This document shows, one piece after another, positions 48,595-57,071 of a stretch of DNA of 64,000 nt. The stretch's first letter is position 1. Each line of letters opens with the position of its first letter. Below the pieces are notes generated by a model. It was not told the DNA's origin, ran no database searches, and worked only from the letters and a program-made list of their open reading frames with translations. Origin of the DNA: Granulicella mallensis (GTDB lineage: Bacteria > Acidobacteriota > Terriglobia > Terriglobales > Acidobacteriaceae); assembly GCF_014203225.1 (NCBI RefSeq), contig NZ_JACHIO010000006.1, forward strand, positions 186,001 to 250,000, in the 5' to 3' direction. A program made the translations under genes and the position numbers.

Positions 48595-49620
48595 TTATTC
48601 CTCCGAAAAGAAACCATTCACAGGTTCGGTCACGGCGAAGGTGAGGCCTGTGCTCTCCGCGAAACCTTGAAAAACAAGCTCACCGGTCGGAGCGAAGGCA
48701 AGGAAGGCCGACGTATTTACCCGATGATCGTTCCACACCTTCAAGATCTTTTCTGCGGCCATGTCCACAAACCATGCTCTCCCATAAGGAGCTCCGCCGG
48801 GCTTGCCTGCTTCCTGCACAATCAGGTAGTGCCCATCACTGGTCATCGTGAGTTTTCCGGGAGGGATATCGAAGACAGTGATCTTCCGGGAAGATACGTC
48901 CACGGCCGCCAGGCGGTCACCATTTGCACCAGATACCCGGAGCACGACCTCTCCGGCTGCTTGCATCAGAGGCTTGGAGAGGAGCAGCTTGCCCTGCCCA
49001 TAAGCTGAGTACGGCAGGAGGCCCTCGCCGTGATACTGGGCCAAGTCAAGCCAGCCCTCATGGCTCCCAGTCTGAAGACCTGCGAGATGAATGGAGTGAT
49101 CCACACCACCAACACCGGCTCTCCCATCGGCTTCGGCCGGGATGGCTGCACCAGCAGTGAGCTTCATGTACCCACGTGTAAGGTCGACAAGCACTGCGCC
49201 TGATCTTCCGCGAACGAAGCGAGGAGAGGCGTCCTCTTCGAAGGCTTCGGGGAGCGGCCGCGACGCAACCACTCGGAACTCTGGAACGGAAAATGCGATC
49301 CAGGTATAAGTGCGGCGCACCCGATCCGAAACAATGGTCTGGGCCTGCCGGTCGGCAGGACTGTACATCATTGCGTCCAGATCGCAAAAGGCAGTGCGGG
49401 GGCTTTCTGCGGGGACCAGCTTCGTGCGATTTGAAAGCAAGATCTCCTCGATCGTTTGCCCGTTGGTGAGATCCACTTTCACGACAGTGTTGCAGGAAAG
49501 CTCATAGAGAAAGCGCGGCGGTCCGCTCCGTTGCGCCGGCGCGGTGCCACATAGAAACAACAGCACGGCGGCGATGACAATCCACCTCGGGATATAGCCG
49601 ATTAACAGGTCCCGCCTCAA
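48595..49620 (-). CDS. Secreted propeller-like protein of unknown function, next to lysozyme-like protein
   Basis: A TTG preceded by GAGG (6-base spacer) gives 341 residues with a signal peptide (YIPRWIVIAAVLLFLCG, cleaved near APAQ). The rest alternates short beta-strand blocks such as GNGDR-like and SDGHYLIVQE, suggesting a propeller; I do not recognise a named family. It begins 17 bases after a gene for a lysozyme-like protein and 3' to an Hcp-like gene. A periplasmic protein directly downstream of a peptidoglycan-hydrolase gene is the usual place for an immunity protein, so that is a hypothesis. It is convergent with the AraC gene. Confidence 0.6.
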   Translation of the reverse strand: MRRDLLIGYIPRWIVIAAVLLFLCGTAPAQRSGPPRFLYELSCNTVVKVDLTNGQTIEEILLSNRTKLVPAESPRTAFCDLDAMMYSPADRQAQTIVSDRVRRTYTWIAFSVPEFRVVASRPLPEAFEEDASPRFVRGRSGAVLVDLTRGYMKLTAGAAIPAEADGRAGVGGVDHSIHLAGLQTGSHEGWLDLAQYHGEGLLPYSAYGQGKLLLSKPLMQAAGEVVLRVSGANGDRLAAVDVSSRKITVFDIPPGKLTMTSDGHYLIVQEAGKPGGAPYGRAWFVDMAAEKILKVWNDHRVNTSAFLAFAPTGELVFQGFAESTGLTFAVTEPVNGFFSEE

Positions 49621-49637
49621 AACTGCCTCATTTTCTA

Positions 49638-50795
49638 TTAAGGGTTAATGATCCTGCTGTTGAGAACATGCGAAACATAGTCCGGACCGCCAGGAATGGT
49701 TTCCTTCCCATGTTTATTCTTATGCAGCAAGGAGTGATCGCGCCACCATTTGAGCCGATCATCCTTGGTGTTCTCATACCAGGACGCCGTAGCGGTGGCC
49801 GCATTCTTTTGTTCCTGTACGACCAGAACGGGATTCTGAGGATCGGCGCGATCTAAGGTGGCATTGTGCTCAAATAAATACTCGCGCTGCGGCTTGTGAT
49901 GAGGCTTGGGCGGGGCAGCATCCGGATCGATGATGCCCGGACCATATCCATTGAACGCGCGAATGCCTTCACGACGGATCTGCTCCTCGGTAGGTGCCGG
50001 CAGTGTGATCTGGAGATCGGGCGGCGGTTGCACCGGGCCAGGCAGTGCGCCAGGAAGAGGAATGGCCGCTTTACGGGCTCGTGCCTCGTTATACTCGCGC
50101 ACGTACCGTTTGAATTTGGCGCTCTGAGGATATGCCTCGAGATGTTGTCGAGCGCTTTTTAGTTTGCTGTTCAGTATCTTCATCCCCCCGGCGAGATTGG
50201 CCTTCCAACTCCAGATCTCGTCATCGGTCGGGCGTGGATACGTGATCTGCGTAAGACCTACACCGCCCAGTTTATCTCCGCTGAATAGCGGGTACCCGGC
50301 CACGAGCCCCCGGCTCTCAAACTGCCGCGTTCGCGATTCAACACGGATAATTTGCACCATAGTGTCGGAAGCTCCGCTCCGAAGGAGCATCTGCTCGGAT
50401 ATAGGCAAGGCAGAGCCGAGAATCAACAGCCCCTGGCTCTCCGCCTTCAGCAAATCTTTCCCAACGTTGACACTGACAGAAACGGAAAGATCTCCCCCTC
50501 GTATCTTCGTGAAGGGAATGGTAAATACGGGCCCCTGAGTAAGTACAGAGATAGGAGGGTGCATGATAATACGTCCTTCCGCCAAAGGAACCTTAACCGG
50601 CTTCATCACGAGTGCCACCCTCCAGTTGTACCGAAGAGCGGCGAGATCCGTTGCCACCACATTGAAAACGGTTGCAGTCACACGGATAGCAGGCATGCTG
50701 TCGTCGAGACTAATGCGAAAAACGGGACCTGGCGGGTCGAACGTAAGTTCGACTCGAGGATCATTGGCTGATCGCGTAGGCGTCTGCGGTGCCAC
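49638..50795 (-). CDS. Lysozyme/transglycosylase-like protein with Ig-like N-terminal part
   Basis: A GTG preceded by GAGGA gives 385 residues and no signal peptide. Residues about 15-130 look like a beta-sandwich. From about 145 comes IIRVESRTRQFESRG, then LFSGDKLGGVGLTQITYPRP and IWSWKANLAGGMKIL. The Glu-Ser followed by GVGLTQIT resembles SLT/goose-type lysozyme active-site motifs (E-S... G-x-x-Q-I). A Pro-rich linker and a C-terminal region with REYLFEHNATLD and ASWYENTKDDRLKWW follow. Absence of a signal peptide with an Hcp-like gene 57 bases upstream fits a peptidoglycan-degrading effector delivered by a contractile system. The call of a lysozyme fold is by eye only. Confidence 0.6.
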   Translation of the reverse strand: MAPQTPTRSANDPRVELTFDPPGPVFRISLDDSMPAIRVTATVFNVVATDLAALRYNWRVALVMKPVKVPLAEGRIIMHPPISVLTQGPVFTIPFTKIRGGDLSVSVSVNVGKDLLKAESQGLLILGSALPISEQMLLRSGASDTMVQIIRVESRTRQFESRGLVAGYPLFSGDKLGGVGLTQITYPRPTDDEIWSWKANLAGGMKILNSKLKSARQHLEAYPQSAKFKRYVREYNEARARKAAIPLPGALPGPVQPPPDLQITLPAPTEEQIRREGIRAFNGYGPGIIDPDAAPPKPHHKPQREYLFEHNATLDRADPQNPVLVVQEQKNAATATASWYENTKDDRLKWWRDHSLLHKNKHGKETIPGGPDYVSHVLNSRIINP

Positions 50796-50852
50796 AAGTA
50801 TTCCTCACGAAGGATGGGAGAGCGAACCTCACGTGCAGCTCTATGCGGATGG

Positions 50853-51266
50853 CTAATTACTTAGGCGCAGGTCAACGAAGTGCTGAGCATCCAGCGCTGG
50901 CTGCAAGTTGAGGCTGAGCGTGTGGTTTGAACCATCGCCACTCCCTGTACTCCAGTGATTAATCCACCCCTTGAAGGAGTAGGTGCAGATCGCGTCCTGC
51001 TGACTTTCGTCCTGCCAAAACTCGACTTTTATATCCTTTATCTTGTCCCTGGTCACAACGTTTGCAAGGTTATAGAGATGTTGCACCATCGAGAACGGCA
51101 GATTGACATTGTCGTGCATATCGACACTTACCTGGATACTGCAGCTAAGGCTTCCCATCGTCGGCATGCCTGACATGTCAGTCATGGTAGCTAAGGATAC
51201 GTTTGCAGTGAATGCGTTGAACTTTTGTCCATCAATTGTCACGGTCGTTACGGAGGGTTTCGCCAC
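50853..51266 (-). CDS. Hcp/TssD-like tube protein
   Basis: From the GTG at 51266 (GGGG 9 bases upstream; an in-frame TTG at 51272 is the alternative) the protein has 137 residues. It is mostly beta strand, with DMSGMPTMGSLSCSIQVSV, IKVEFWQDESQQDAICTYSF and WINHWSTGSGDGSNHTLSLN. This pattern (G-x-P, a Gly-Ser-rich strand, a central W, a final alternating strand) resembles Hcp/TssD tube proteins of type VI secretion systems. No other type VI genes are in the window. GC content in the two lines I counted is about 44%, well below the neighbours. It could instead be a phage-tail-tube relative. Confidence 0.5.
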   Translation of the reverse strand: MAKPSVTTVTIDGQKFNAFTANVSLATMTDMSGMPTMGSLSCSIQVSVDMHDNVNLPFSMVQHLYNLANVVTRDKIKDIKVEFWQDESQQDAICTYSFKGWINHWSTGSGDGSNHTLSLNLQPALDAQHFVDLRLSN

Positions 51267-51597
51267 AGTCAATCGCCCCTAACTACAGTAATATCGTGCT
51301 ATAAATCTGAGGTGGTACTTGGCTCCTGATAACGTCAATCCCCGAGAGCAAGTGCAGGATATCAGCACCTTCTAAAAACCCGCAACACTCCCGGCCTTGA
51401 ACTATGGGCTGCATTGTTTGAGCCCTGGGAAGAAGGGCTATACCTTCCCCATGGGTGCCTATCCCAAGCCGAACGTACGCAGTGAAGAGCCACAGCTGGC
51501 CGAGATCATTGAGATCGGCAGCCGTCAGGCTGTGCGTTTGCCTGACAGCTTTCATAACGATTGAGTTCCCTTCTCGCGGCCATTCTATTTCGTATCG
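51267..51597. other. 331-base gap, possibly decayed coding sequence
   Basis: No convincing gene. On the minus strand a 90-codon frame (51283-51555) ends 10 bases before the Hcp-like gene but resembles nothing. On the plus strand one frame reads LAPDNVNPREQVQDISTF, a stop, then LNYGLHCLSPGKKGYTF and GAYPKPNVRSEEPQLAEIIE up to a stop at 51564, with coding-like codon use. It may be a relict gene. Confidence 0.35.
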
Positions 51598-51966
51598 TTA
51601 TCGTCCAGCAGCGAGATAGTTTCCTTCGAGCGAAGGAAGAATCTCCAACACCTCAAAGTAGTAATCCCAGAACTTCGTCTCGCGCAGGTGATCGCAGATC
51701 CACTGCCAGGCCGAGAGATCTTTCGTCTCCCAGAACAGCACGTCAGTTGCCCTGGCCGAAAAAGCTTCAGCATCAAAGTAGCGCATCGTCACCTCGGGCC
51801 GTTTGACGAGCAATGGAAGCAGCTCTTCTTTCAGGAAAGCGGTGCGGTCAGCCGTGGCCAGTTCCAGCCAGTGGCGGGTGCTCTTTACCAGCATGAAGAT
51901 GTGCAGCGTCTTTGGATCGTCCTCGTGCTCTGGAAGGACTGCGGACGGAATCGTGTTTTCGTTCAT
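51598..51966 (-). CDS. Darcynin-family protein
   Basis: The 122-residue protein contains LHIFMLVKSTRHWLEL, FLKEELLPLLVKRPEVTMRYFDAEAFSARATDVLFWET and RETKFWDYYFEVLEILPSLE, the sequence pattern of darcynins, a small family of unknown function. Start ATG at 51966. It is divergent from a TetR gene with 31 bases between them and is presumably controlled by it through the palindrome at the TetR start. Confidence 0.88.
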   Translation of the reverse strand: MNENTIPSAVLPEHEDDPKTLHIFMLVKSTRHWLELATADRTAFLKEELLPLLVKRPEVTMRYFDAEAFSARATDVLFWETKDLSAWQWICDHLRETKFWDYYFEVLEILPSLEGNYLAAGR

Positions 51967-51983
51967 TGTGTTTCTCCTGTACT

Positions 51984-52004
51984 TATAATGTGAGCAAATG
52001 CTCA
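51984..52004 (+). promoter_or_regulatory. TATAAT box and TetR operator at the TetR start
   Basis: A perfect TATAAT (51984-51989) lies 8 bases before the ATG (51998), and TGAGCA/TGCTCA (51991-51996 and 51999-52004) form an inverted repeat around the start codon with a 2-base spacer. No ribosome-binding site is seen. This fits a leaderless, self-repressed gene. Confidence 0.7.
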
Positions 52005-52657
52005 GAAAACAAACTCGCGTTTCCCGGCGCGGCCGCAAGCCTTCGGCACCCTCCTTAAAGCTGCGTCGCAGCCCGCTCCAGGCGCGTTCGGCTGAGACGA
52101 TAGCAGTCATCCTCGAAGCGTCTACTCAGATTCTGGGGACGCGCGGACTTGCCGCATTCAACACCAATGCCGTCGCGGAACGCGCAGGCGTAAGCGTTGG
52201 CTCGCTCTATCAGTACTTCCCAGGCAAGGAGGCGATCCTTGCCGCACTGCATCAGCGCTATGAAGAACGGCTGCTCCACTCCGTTACGTCGAGCCTCACA
52301 GCCACTCACGGCAAAGAGCTCTCGGCACGCCTTCCGGCGTTAGTCAACGCACTGATCGATGCCCACATGTTCTCGCCTGCACTGCATCGCATTCTCGAAT
52401 CCGAAGAGAGCCGTATCTCCGCCGAAGGAGAGGCAGTAAGCTCCATCGGGAGTGCGGTTCACAAGAGCGTTGTCCGAATGCTGCGCGAGCACAAGGTCCG
52501 CATCTCTGGGGTCTCTGTCCCGGAGGCTGCGGAAGACCTCAGCCGCATCGCTCGCGCACTGATCGATGCAGCGCTGGCGAACAACACCGGAGTTGTAACT
52601 GCGCGGCATCGGCGACGAATCGCTCGGGCACTGCTTGCGTATCTCCACACCGACTAA
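51998..52657 (+). CDS. TetR-family transcriptional regulator
   Basis: The 219-residue protein has an N-terminal basic segment, then the TetR HTH (AVILEASTQILGTRGLAAF, AVAERAGVSVGSLYQYFPGK) at about 30-80 and a helical ligand-binding domain. It is divergent from the darcynin gene and is the likely repressor of that gene and itself. The ligand is unknown. Confidence 0.93.
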   Translation: MLRKQTRVSRRGRKPSAPSLKLRRSPLQARSAETIAVILEASTQILGTRGLAAFNTNAVAERAGVSVGSLYQYFPGKEAILAALHQRYEERLLHSVTSSLTATHGKELSARLPALVNALIDAHMFSPALHRILESEESRISAEGEAVSSIGSAVHKSVVRMLREHKVRISGVSVPEAAEDLSRIARALIDAALANNTGVVTARHRRRIARALLAYLHTD

Positions 52658-52671
52658 AGCTGATCCAGCAG

Positions 52672-53115
52672 CTACTGCTTCCGCAGGAACACGTGCATCG
52701 GAATCACTTCCACCTTGTTGATGCCGGCCTTTACGCTGGGATCGTTCTCAGCCATCGTATGAGCTTCAGCCTCGCTCGCGACTTCGATGATGGCCATGCC
52801 GAAGATACCCTTTGGGTCATGCACCGGCCCAATGATCAACACCTTGCCTGTCTTGTACAGATCGGCCCAATAGGCGGCGTGCTCTTCCATTACCTCTTGC
52901 TCATGAGCGTTCATGTCCACGGCGAAGGTTGGGCGCGGAGGCGTCAGGCGGATATAGAACTGAAGCTTCGCCGCACTGGCGGAAGCACCGGAAGCAGCCG
53001 TTCCATTCTGCGCCGTTGCCGTTCCTGCACAGACAAGCGCGCAGAGGGCCAGAAGCACTGCGCACACAACTCGCGGAAGACGAAGAGATCTCATACGCAG
53101 CAATGTAGCAGGCAT
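52672..53115 (-). CDS. YCII-domain protein with signal peptide
   Basis: The ATG at 53115 (AGGG 4 bases before) gives about 147 residues; 53094 is an alternative. A signal peptide (VVCAVLLALCALVCAG, cleaved near ATAQ) is followed by an Ala/Ser/Gly linker and a YCII-like domain: MEEHAAYWADLYKTGKVLIIGPV, GIFGMAIIEVASEAEAHTMAENDP. YCII domains often lie in dienelactone hydrolase or muconolactone isomerase-like contexts; export is uncommon. It is divergent from the amidase gene. Function unknown. Confidence 0.82.
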   Translation of the reverse strand: MPATLLRMRSLRLPRVVCAVLLALCALVCAGTATAQNGTAASGASASAAKLQFYIRLTPPRPTFAVDMNAHEQEVMEEHAAYWADLYKTGKVLIIGPVHDPKGIFGMAIIEVASEAEAHTMAENDPSVKAGINKVEVIPMHVFLRKQ

Positions 53116-53153
53116 CGAACCCTTGCGGCACGGCGGCAATGCAATAATTTCGC

Positions 53154-55091
53154 ATGACCTTCGACGCCAACGCACCGTCAGCAGGCCTCGCCCGCCGACG
53201 TTTTCTCGCTGTCTCCGCCGCCGCCGGACTGGGCGGAACGCTGTTCCCGGGGACTTTGTTCGCCCTTGCCACGCAGCCTTCGGCCGGTTCACCTCCTCCT
53301 GCCAACGAAAGTATGGAAGCACAACCCGACCTGCGCGGCTGGCCTGCTATTACGCCGGAGATGATCGACGCGGCAGCAGCCATCGCGGCGATCAAACTTA
53401 GCAACGAGCAAAAGCAGATGATGCTCGATGGACTCACCGGTCAGCGCAACTCGGCCTTGCGGGTGCGCACCCTGAACCTCGCCAATAGCGTTGCGCCTGC
53501 GGATGTCTTCAACCCTGTACCCACTGGAACGCCCCTTCCTCATGCAACAGCGCCGCTCCCGGTGAAGCTCGGAACCGCACCGAGCATCTCTGGAATCACT
53601 TCCGCTGCTCTCTCCTCCCAGGAAGACGCCGTTGCCTTTGCAACAGTGCGGCAACTCGGCGAAGCACTCCGTCTGCGCAAGCTCACCTCCGTTGCGTTGA
53701 CGAAGATGTATCTCGCTCGCCTCAAGCGTTACGATCCGTCGTTACACTTCGTCATCACACTGACGGAAGAACGTGCTCTGGCACAGGCCGCGCAGGCTGA
53801 CCGCGAGATGGCTGCAGGAAAGTATCGCGGCCCGCTGCATGGCATTCCCTGGGGCGCTAAAGATCTGCTCGCGGTGAAGGGTTATCCAACGACCTGGGGC
53901 GCGGCAGGATTCGAGGAACAGCACTTCGACGAAGACGCCGAGGTAGTGAAACGTCTCGATGCCGCAGGTGCGGTCCTGATTGCGAAGCTCTCCATGGGCG
54001 CGCTGGCCCAGGGCGATCTGTGGTTTGGCGGACGCACACGCAACCCCTGGAATCCACGGCAGGGTTCGAGCGGAAGCTCCGCCGGTTCAGGCTCCGCGGT
54101 CGCAGCGGGCTGCGTTGGCTTTGCGATCGGAACGGAGACTCTCGGTTCAATCTCCAGCCCCTCTACCCGTTGCGGCGCGACAGGCCTGCGGCCAAGCTTT
54201 GGGCTCGTCCCGCGCACCGGAGGAATGGCGCTGACGTGGTCGATGGATAAGATCGGCCCCATCGCGCGCTCGGTCGAAGACTGTGCGCTCGTACTCAATG
54301 CGATCTATGGGCCGGACGGCCACGATCAGAGCGTACAGCCCGCGCCGTTTCATGCGGACCTCACGCTCGACATACGCAAGCTGCGCGTGGGGTATCTGAA
54401 GTCTGCGTTCGATCTACCGGTCTTTCAGCCGTTGCCTGCGGAGGCGGCCGATAAGCTCTCTGCCGCCGAGCGTGCAGACCGGGAGCAGGAGCATCGCAGA
54501 GACTTCGACCGAAACCTCTACGATGCAAAACTTGCCGCGGCTACGCTCGATCGGCTGCGAGCGATGAACGTTACGCTTACACCAGTCGAGATGCCGACCT
54601 TCCATTTTTCGGCATTGCTCAATGTGCTTAGCGCGGAAGCGGCTGCGGCCTTCGACGAACTCACAATCTCCGGGCGCGATGCTCTGCTCACCGGGCAAAA
54701 ATCCTATGACTGGCCTAATGGATTTCGCACCGCGCGCTTTATCTCCGCAGTCGACTACATCCAGGCTCAGCGTGCTCGCACCCTGGCGATCGCCGCGATG
54801 CACAAGCTCTTCCTCGACTTCGACGTGATCGTCACTCCCAGTAGCGGAGCGCAGTTAACCGCGACAAACCTCTGCGGGCAACCTGCGGTGATTGTGCCCA
54901 ACGGCCTGCGCGGCGAAGACGCACCAGCGTTCTCCGCCGGGAAAGACGAGTGGCCCGACTATGGCGGCCCAGGCACTCCTGTATCCATCACCTTCCTGGC
55001 GCCGCTTTATGGCGAAGCCAAAGCCTGTGCGCTCGCCGCTGCCTATCAACAGAAGACCGGCTTCCATCGGCTGCATCCGAAGCTGGGGTAA
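53154..55091 (+). CDS. Tat-exported amidase signature-family enzyme
   Basis: The 645-residue protein has a twin-arginine signal (LARRRFLAVSAAAGLGG) and a long N-terminal region. The amidase signature shows catalytic Lys236 (GIPWGAKDLLAVKG), the cis-Ser in the GSSGSSAGSG loop (304-313), and the Ser332 nucleophile in TETLGSISSPS. This is a serine-cis-serine-lysine amidase acting outside the cytoplasm. Substrate unknown. It is not GatA, because it is exported and alone. Start ATG is 38 bases from the divergent YCII gene. Confidence 0.92.
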   Translation: MTFDANAPSAGLARRRFLAVSAAAGLGGTLFPGTLFALATQPSAGSPPPANESMEAQPDLRGWPAITPEMIDAAAAIAAIKLSNEQKQMMLDGLTGQRNSALRVRTLNLANSVAPADVFNPVPTGTPLPHATAPLPVKLGTAPSISGITSAALSSQEDAVAFATVRQLGEALRLRKLTSVALTKMYLARLKRYDPSLHFVITLTEERALAQAAQADREMAAGKYRGPLHGIPWGAKDLLAVKGYPTTWGAAGFEEQHFDEDAEVVKRLDAAGAVLIAKLSMGALAQGDLWFGGRTRNPWNPRQGSSGSSAGSGSAVAAGCVGFAIGTETLGSISSPSTRCGATGLRPSFGLVPRTGGMALTWSMDKIGPIARSVEDCALVLNAIYGPDGHDQSVQPAPFHADLTLDIRKLRVGYLKSAFDLPVFQPLPAEAADKLSAAERADREQEHRRDFDRNLYDAKLAAATLDRLRAMNVTLTPVEMPTFHFSALLNVLSAEAAAAFDELTISGRDALLTGQKSYDWPNGFRTARFISAVDYIQAQRARTLAIAAMHKLFLDFDVIVTPSSGAQLTATNLCGQPAVIVPNGLRGEDAPAFSAGKDEWPDYGGPGTPVSITFLAPLYGEAKACALAAAYQQKTGFHRLHPKLG

Positions 55092-55114
55092 GACGTAGAG
55101 CAGGTTGTGTATAG

Positions 55115-55324
55115 GTGTGGTGAGTCTTTAGTTCGTTGAAGAACCAGCGTTACCGCGAAGCGCGAAGCGCAAACCGTGACGCTTTAGCGTCGCGGGGCGG
55201 AGGGAGCCGTGGTCTTTAGGCCACGGCTCCCTCCGTCTCCCTGATGCTGAAGCATCAGGGAACGCGCGCTTCGCGCTGTACTGAACAGACCTTCATTCTT
55301 CAACGAACGAAAGACTCACCACAC
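55115..55324. repeat. MITE-like 210-bp element with 29-bp terminal inverted repeats (copy A)
   Basis: The left end (55115-55143) and right end (55296-55324) match as an inverted repeat at 28 of 29 positions, beginning GTGTGGTGAGTCTTT. TAG flanks both ends (55112-55114, 55325-55327), a possible 3-bp target duplication. The inside is a chain of nested hairpins: GTGACGC/GCGTCGC, a 12-bp-class stem with GGAGGGAGCCGTGG, and CCTGATGCTGAAGCATCAGG. Its core (55160-55286) recurs in modified form at 60344-60588. No coding potential. Confidence 0.75.
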
Positions 55325-55362
55325 TAGACAGCAGTGATTGCTTCTGAAACCGAATAGAAAGA

Positions 55363-55384
55363 GGCCCGGGATTAAACCCGGGCC
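55363..55384. terminator. Bidirectional terminator between convergent genes
   Basis: GGCCCGGG (55363-55370) and CCCGGGCC (55377-55384) with a 6-base loop, followed by TTCTTT on the plus strand and by TCTTTC on the minus strand. It separates the amidase gene from the BamE-tail protein gene. Confidence 0.75.
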
Positions 55385-55408
55385 TTCTTTGAAGCAACAG
55401 CAAAGCAG

Positions 55409-57019
55409 CTACTGGATGTCGCTCACTTTGCCTGATATGAAAGTGATCTTCATGTCCTTATAGACATAGATCGACTTGGTGCCGAGATTGACGATGCGGG
55501 TCGGTTCACCCAGCGCGGCTTTCACATCGGCGATGGATTGCCCCGGAGTGATGTTGATCGAGGCAGGCGGTGCTGCTGGCGCCGGTGGTGGCGGTGTATC
55601 GGTCGCCGCTGCTGCAGAGGGGCCAGAGGCAGTGGCACTCGTCAACTCCTGCTCCGACTGATCGGCCTGCTTCGACTCGGCGAGCAACTCCTGCTCTCCG
55701 CCCGGTTCAGGCGCCGGCGCGCCCTGGGTAAAGGCAGCATCGACCGGAGCGGCCATTGCCGAAGGAGGAGCGGTGGGCAAACCACCCTTGCCCTGCTTAG
55801 TCTGCAGATCGGCGAGTCCCTGGTCGAGTGTCTCGCGCATGTGGTTCTGCATCTCCTGCAGGTCTTCGAGCGGGACGTTGACGACAGCCATCTTGCGGCA
55901 CTCGTTGCCGCCCTTGCTCGACATCACCGTCAGCATGGCTTCAGAAGCATCGGCCGCTGGCGGCGTGGTGAGCTGCAGGACATCGCCGTCGGTAACGGCA
56001 CACTCCTGCCCGGTAGTTGTATCGACGACATCGACCTCAGCTCCGGCGACGAAGGAGTGCACCTGCCCATCGCTGAGCTGGCGGGCGATGCTGCTGGAGT
56101 TGGGATCGGGAGCCTGGCCCTGCATGTTGAGCTGCGCTTCACTGTTCTCCAGTGCAAGCTGGCGCTGCACCTCGTCCGCAACCATCTGCTTCACGTCGGG
56201 ACTGAGCGGAGAGACATCGGCCCCAAGTGGCGGCGGCGGACCAGCAGCCGCAGCAGCTTCATAATTGGCCTCCAGTGACTGCGAGATCATGTAGTCCGTA
56301 AGCCAGAGCGCAGGCGAAGCATACACCGGATAGGGCGTAAAGTAACCGCCGTAGTAGCCGTACCAGGGGTTGACTCCAAAGCCCCAGGCATACGGCACCG
56401 GCCGCAACCAGGGATGGTACGCCCAACCGTAGAAGCCCACCGAATAGAAGCGATACGGCGCGTAGACCTCAAAGTGCACGCCATGAAAGAAGTACGGATT
56501 ATAGAAACGGTTATAGGCGCGGCCGTGGAAGTAATAGACACGGCGCGCGAACTCATGACCGTGAAACGAATAGGGATGCGCAATGTACCCGGCCCGTCCG
56601 CGCTCATAGACGAGGCGAGAGTGGTCGGCGCGCTCTACAGAGATGCGACGACCGCCGCCCGCGAGGTTGTGGTGGATGTCCATGCCGCGCCCCGGATCGT
56701 GAAAGTCGGCGGGACGGCCATTGGGGCGCATGCGGACAGCGCCTCCATTGGCAGTGCGAACCTCGCGATCACGCGCCGGCCCGGGGTGAGACATGGGCCC
56801 GCGTGCAGCAAGCGGATGCGAAGCCGTGGTGGGATGGACGCCGCCTGTTGTGGGACCATGCGCAACCGTCGCCGGATGCGCGCCGGATGCGGCAGGATGG
56901 GCCGCAGGCTTGGGTGCTGGTTTGGAAGCCTTTTTCTGCGCCTGAAGCGCCAACCCGCTGGACAATGCCAGTAAGGCGATCGTGCAGCAACGAAGACGAA
57001 GCGGAGAGAGATGCAGCAT
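55409..57019 (-). CDS. Secreted aromatic-rich protein with BamE-like C-terminal domain
   Basis: The ATG at 57019 with AAGGA upstream gives 536 residues. A signal peptide is followed by an Ala/Pro/His/Thr-rich stretch and a Tyr/Phe/Trp/Gly-rich region (about 165-255, for example NPWYGYYGGYFTPYP), then a region with VDTTTGQECAVTDGDVLQL and a Pro/Ala-rich linker. The last 52 residues (NITPGQSIADVKAALGEP then YKDMKITFISGKVSDIQ) resemble the BamE/OmlA fold. The same tail closes the next gene upstream, with which it forms a two-gene unit. No family with known function was recognised. Probably in the periplasm or outer membrane. Confidence 0.72.
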   Translation of the reverse strand: MLHLSPLRLRCCTIALLALSSGLALQAQKKASKPAPKPAAHPAASGAHPATVAHGPTTGGVHPTTASHPLAARGPMSHPGPARDREVRTANGGAVRMRPNGRPADFHDPGRGMDIHHNLAGGGRRISVERADHSRLVYERGRAGYIAHPYSFHGHEFARRVYYFHGRAYNRFYNPYFFHGVHFEVYAPYRFYSVGFYGWAYHPWLRPVPYAWGFGVNPWYGYYGGYFTPYPVYASPALWLTDYMISQSLEANYEAAAAAGPPPPLGADVSPLSPDVKQMVADEVQRQLALENSEAQLNMQGQAPDPNSSSIARQLSDGQVHSFVAGAEVDVVDTTTGQECAVTDGDVLQLTTPPAADASEAMLTVMSSKGGNECRKMAVVNVPLEDLQEMQNHMRETLDQGLADLQTKQGKGGLPTAPPSAMAAPVDAAFTQGAPAPEPGGEQELLAESKQADQSEQELTSATASGPSAAAATDTPPPPAPAAPPASINITPGQSIADVKAALGEPTRIVNLGTKSIYVYKDMKITFISGKVSDIQ

Positions 57020-57071
57020 AAAGATCCTTCTGAGGACGGAAGTAGGCCTGCGGTGCGTTGGCCCGTTGATG

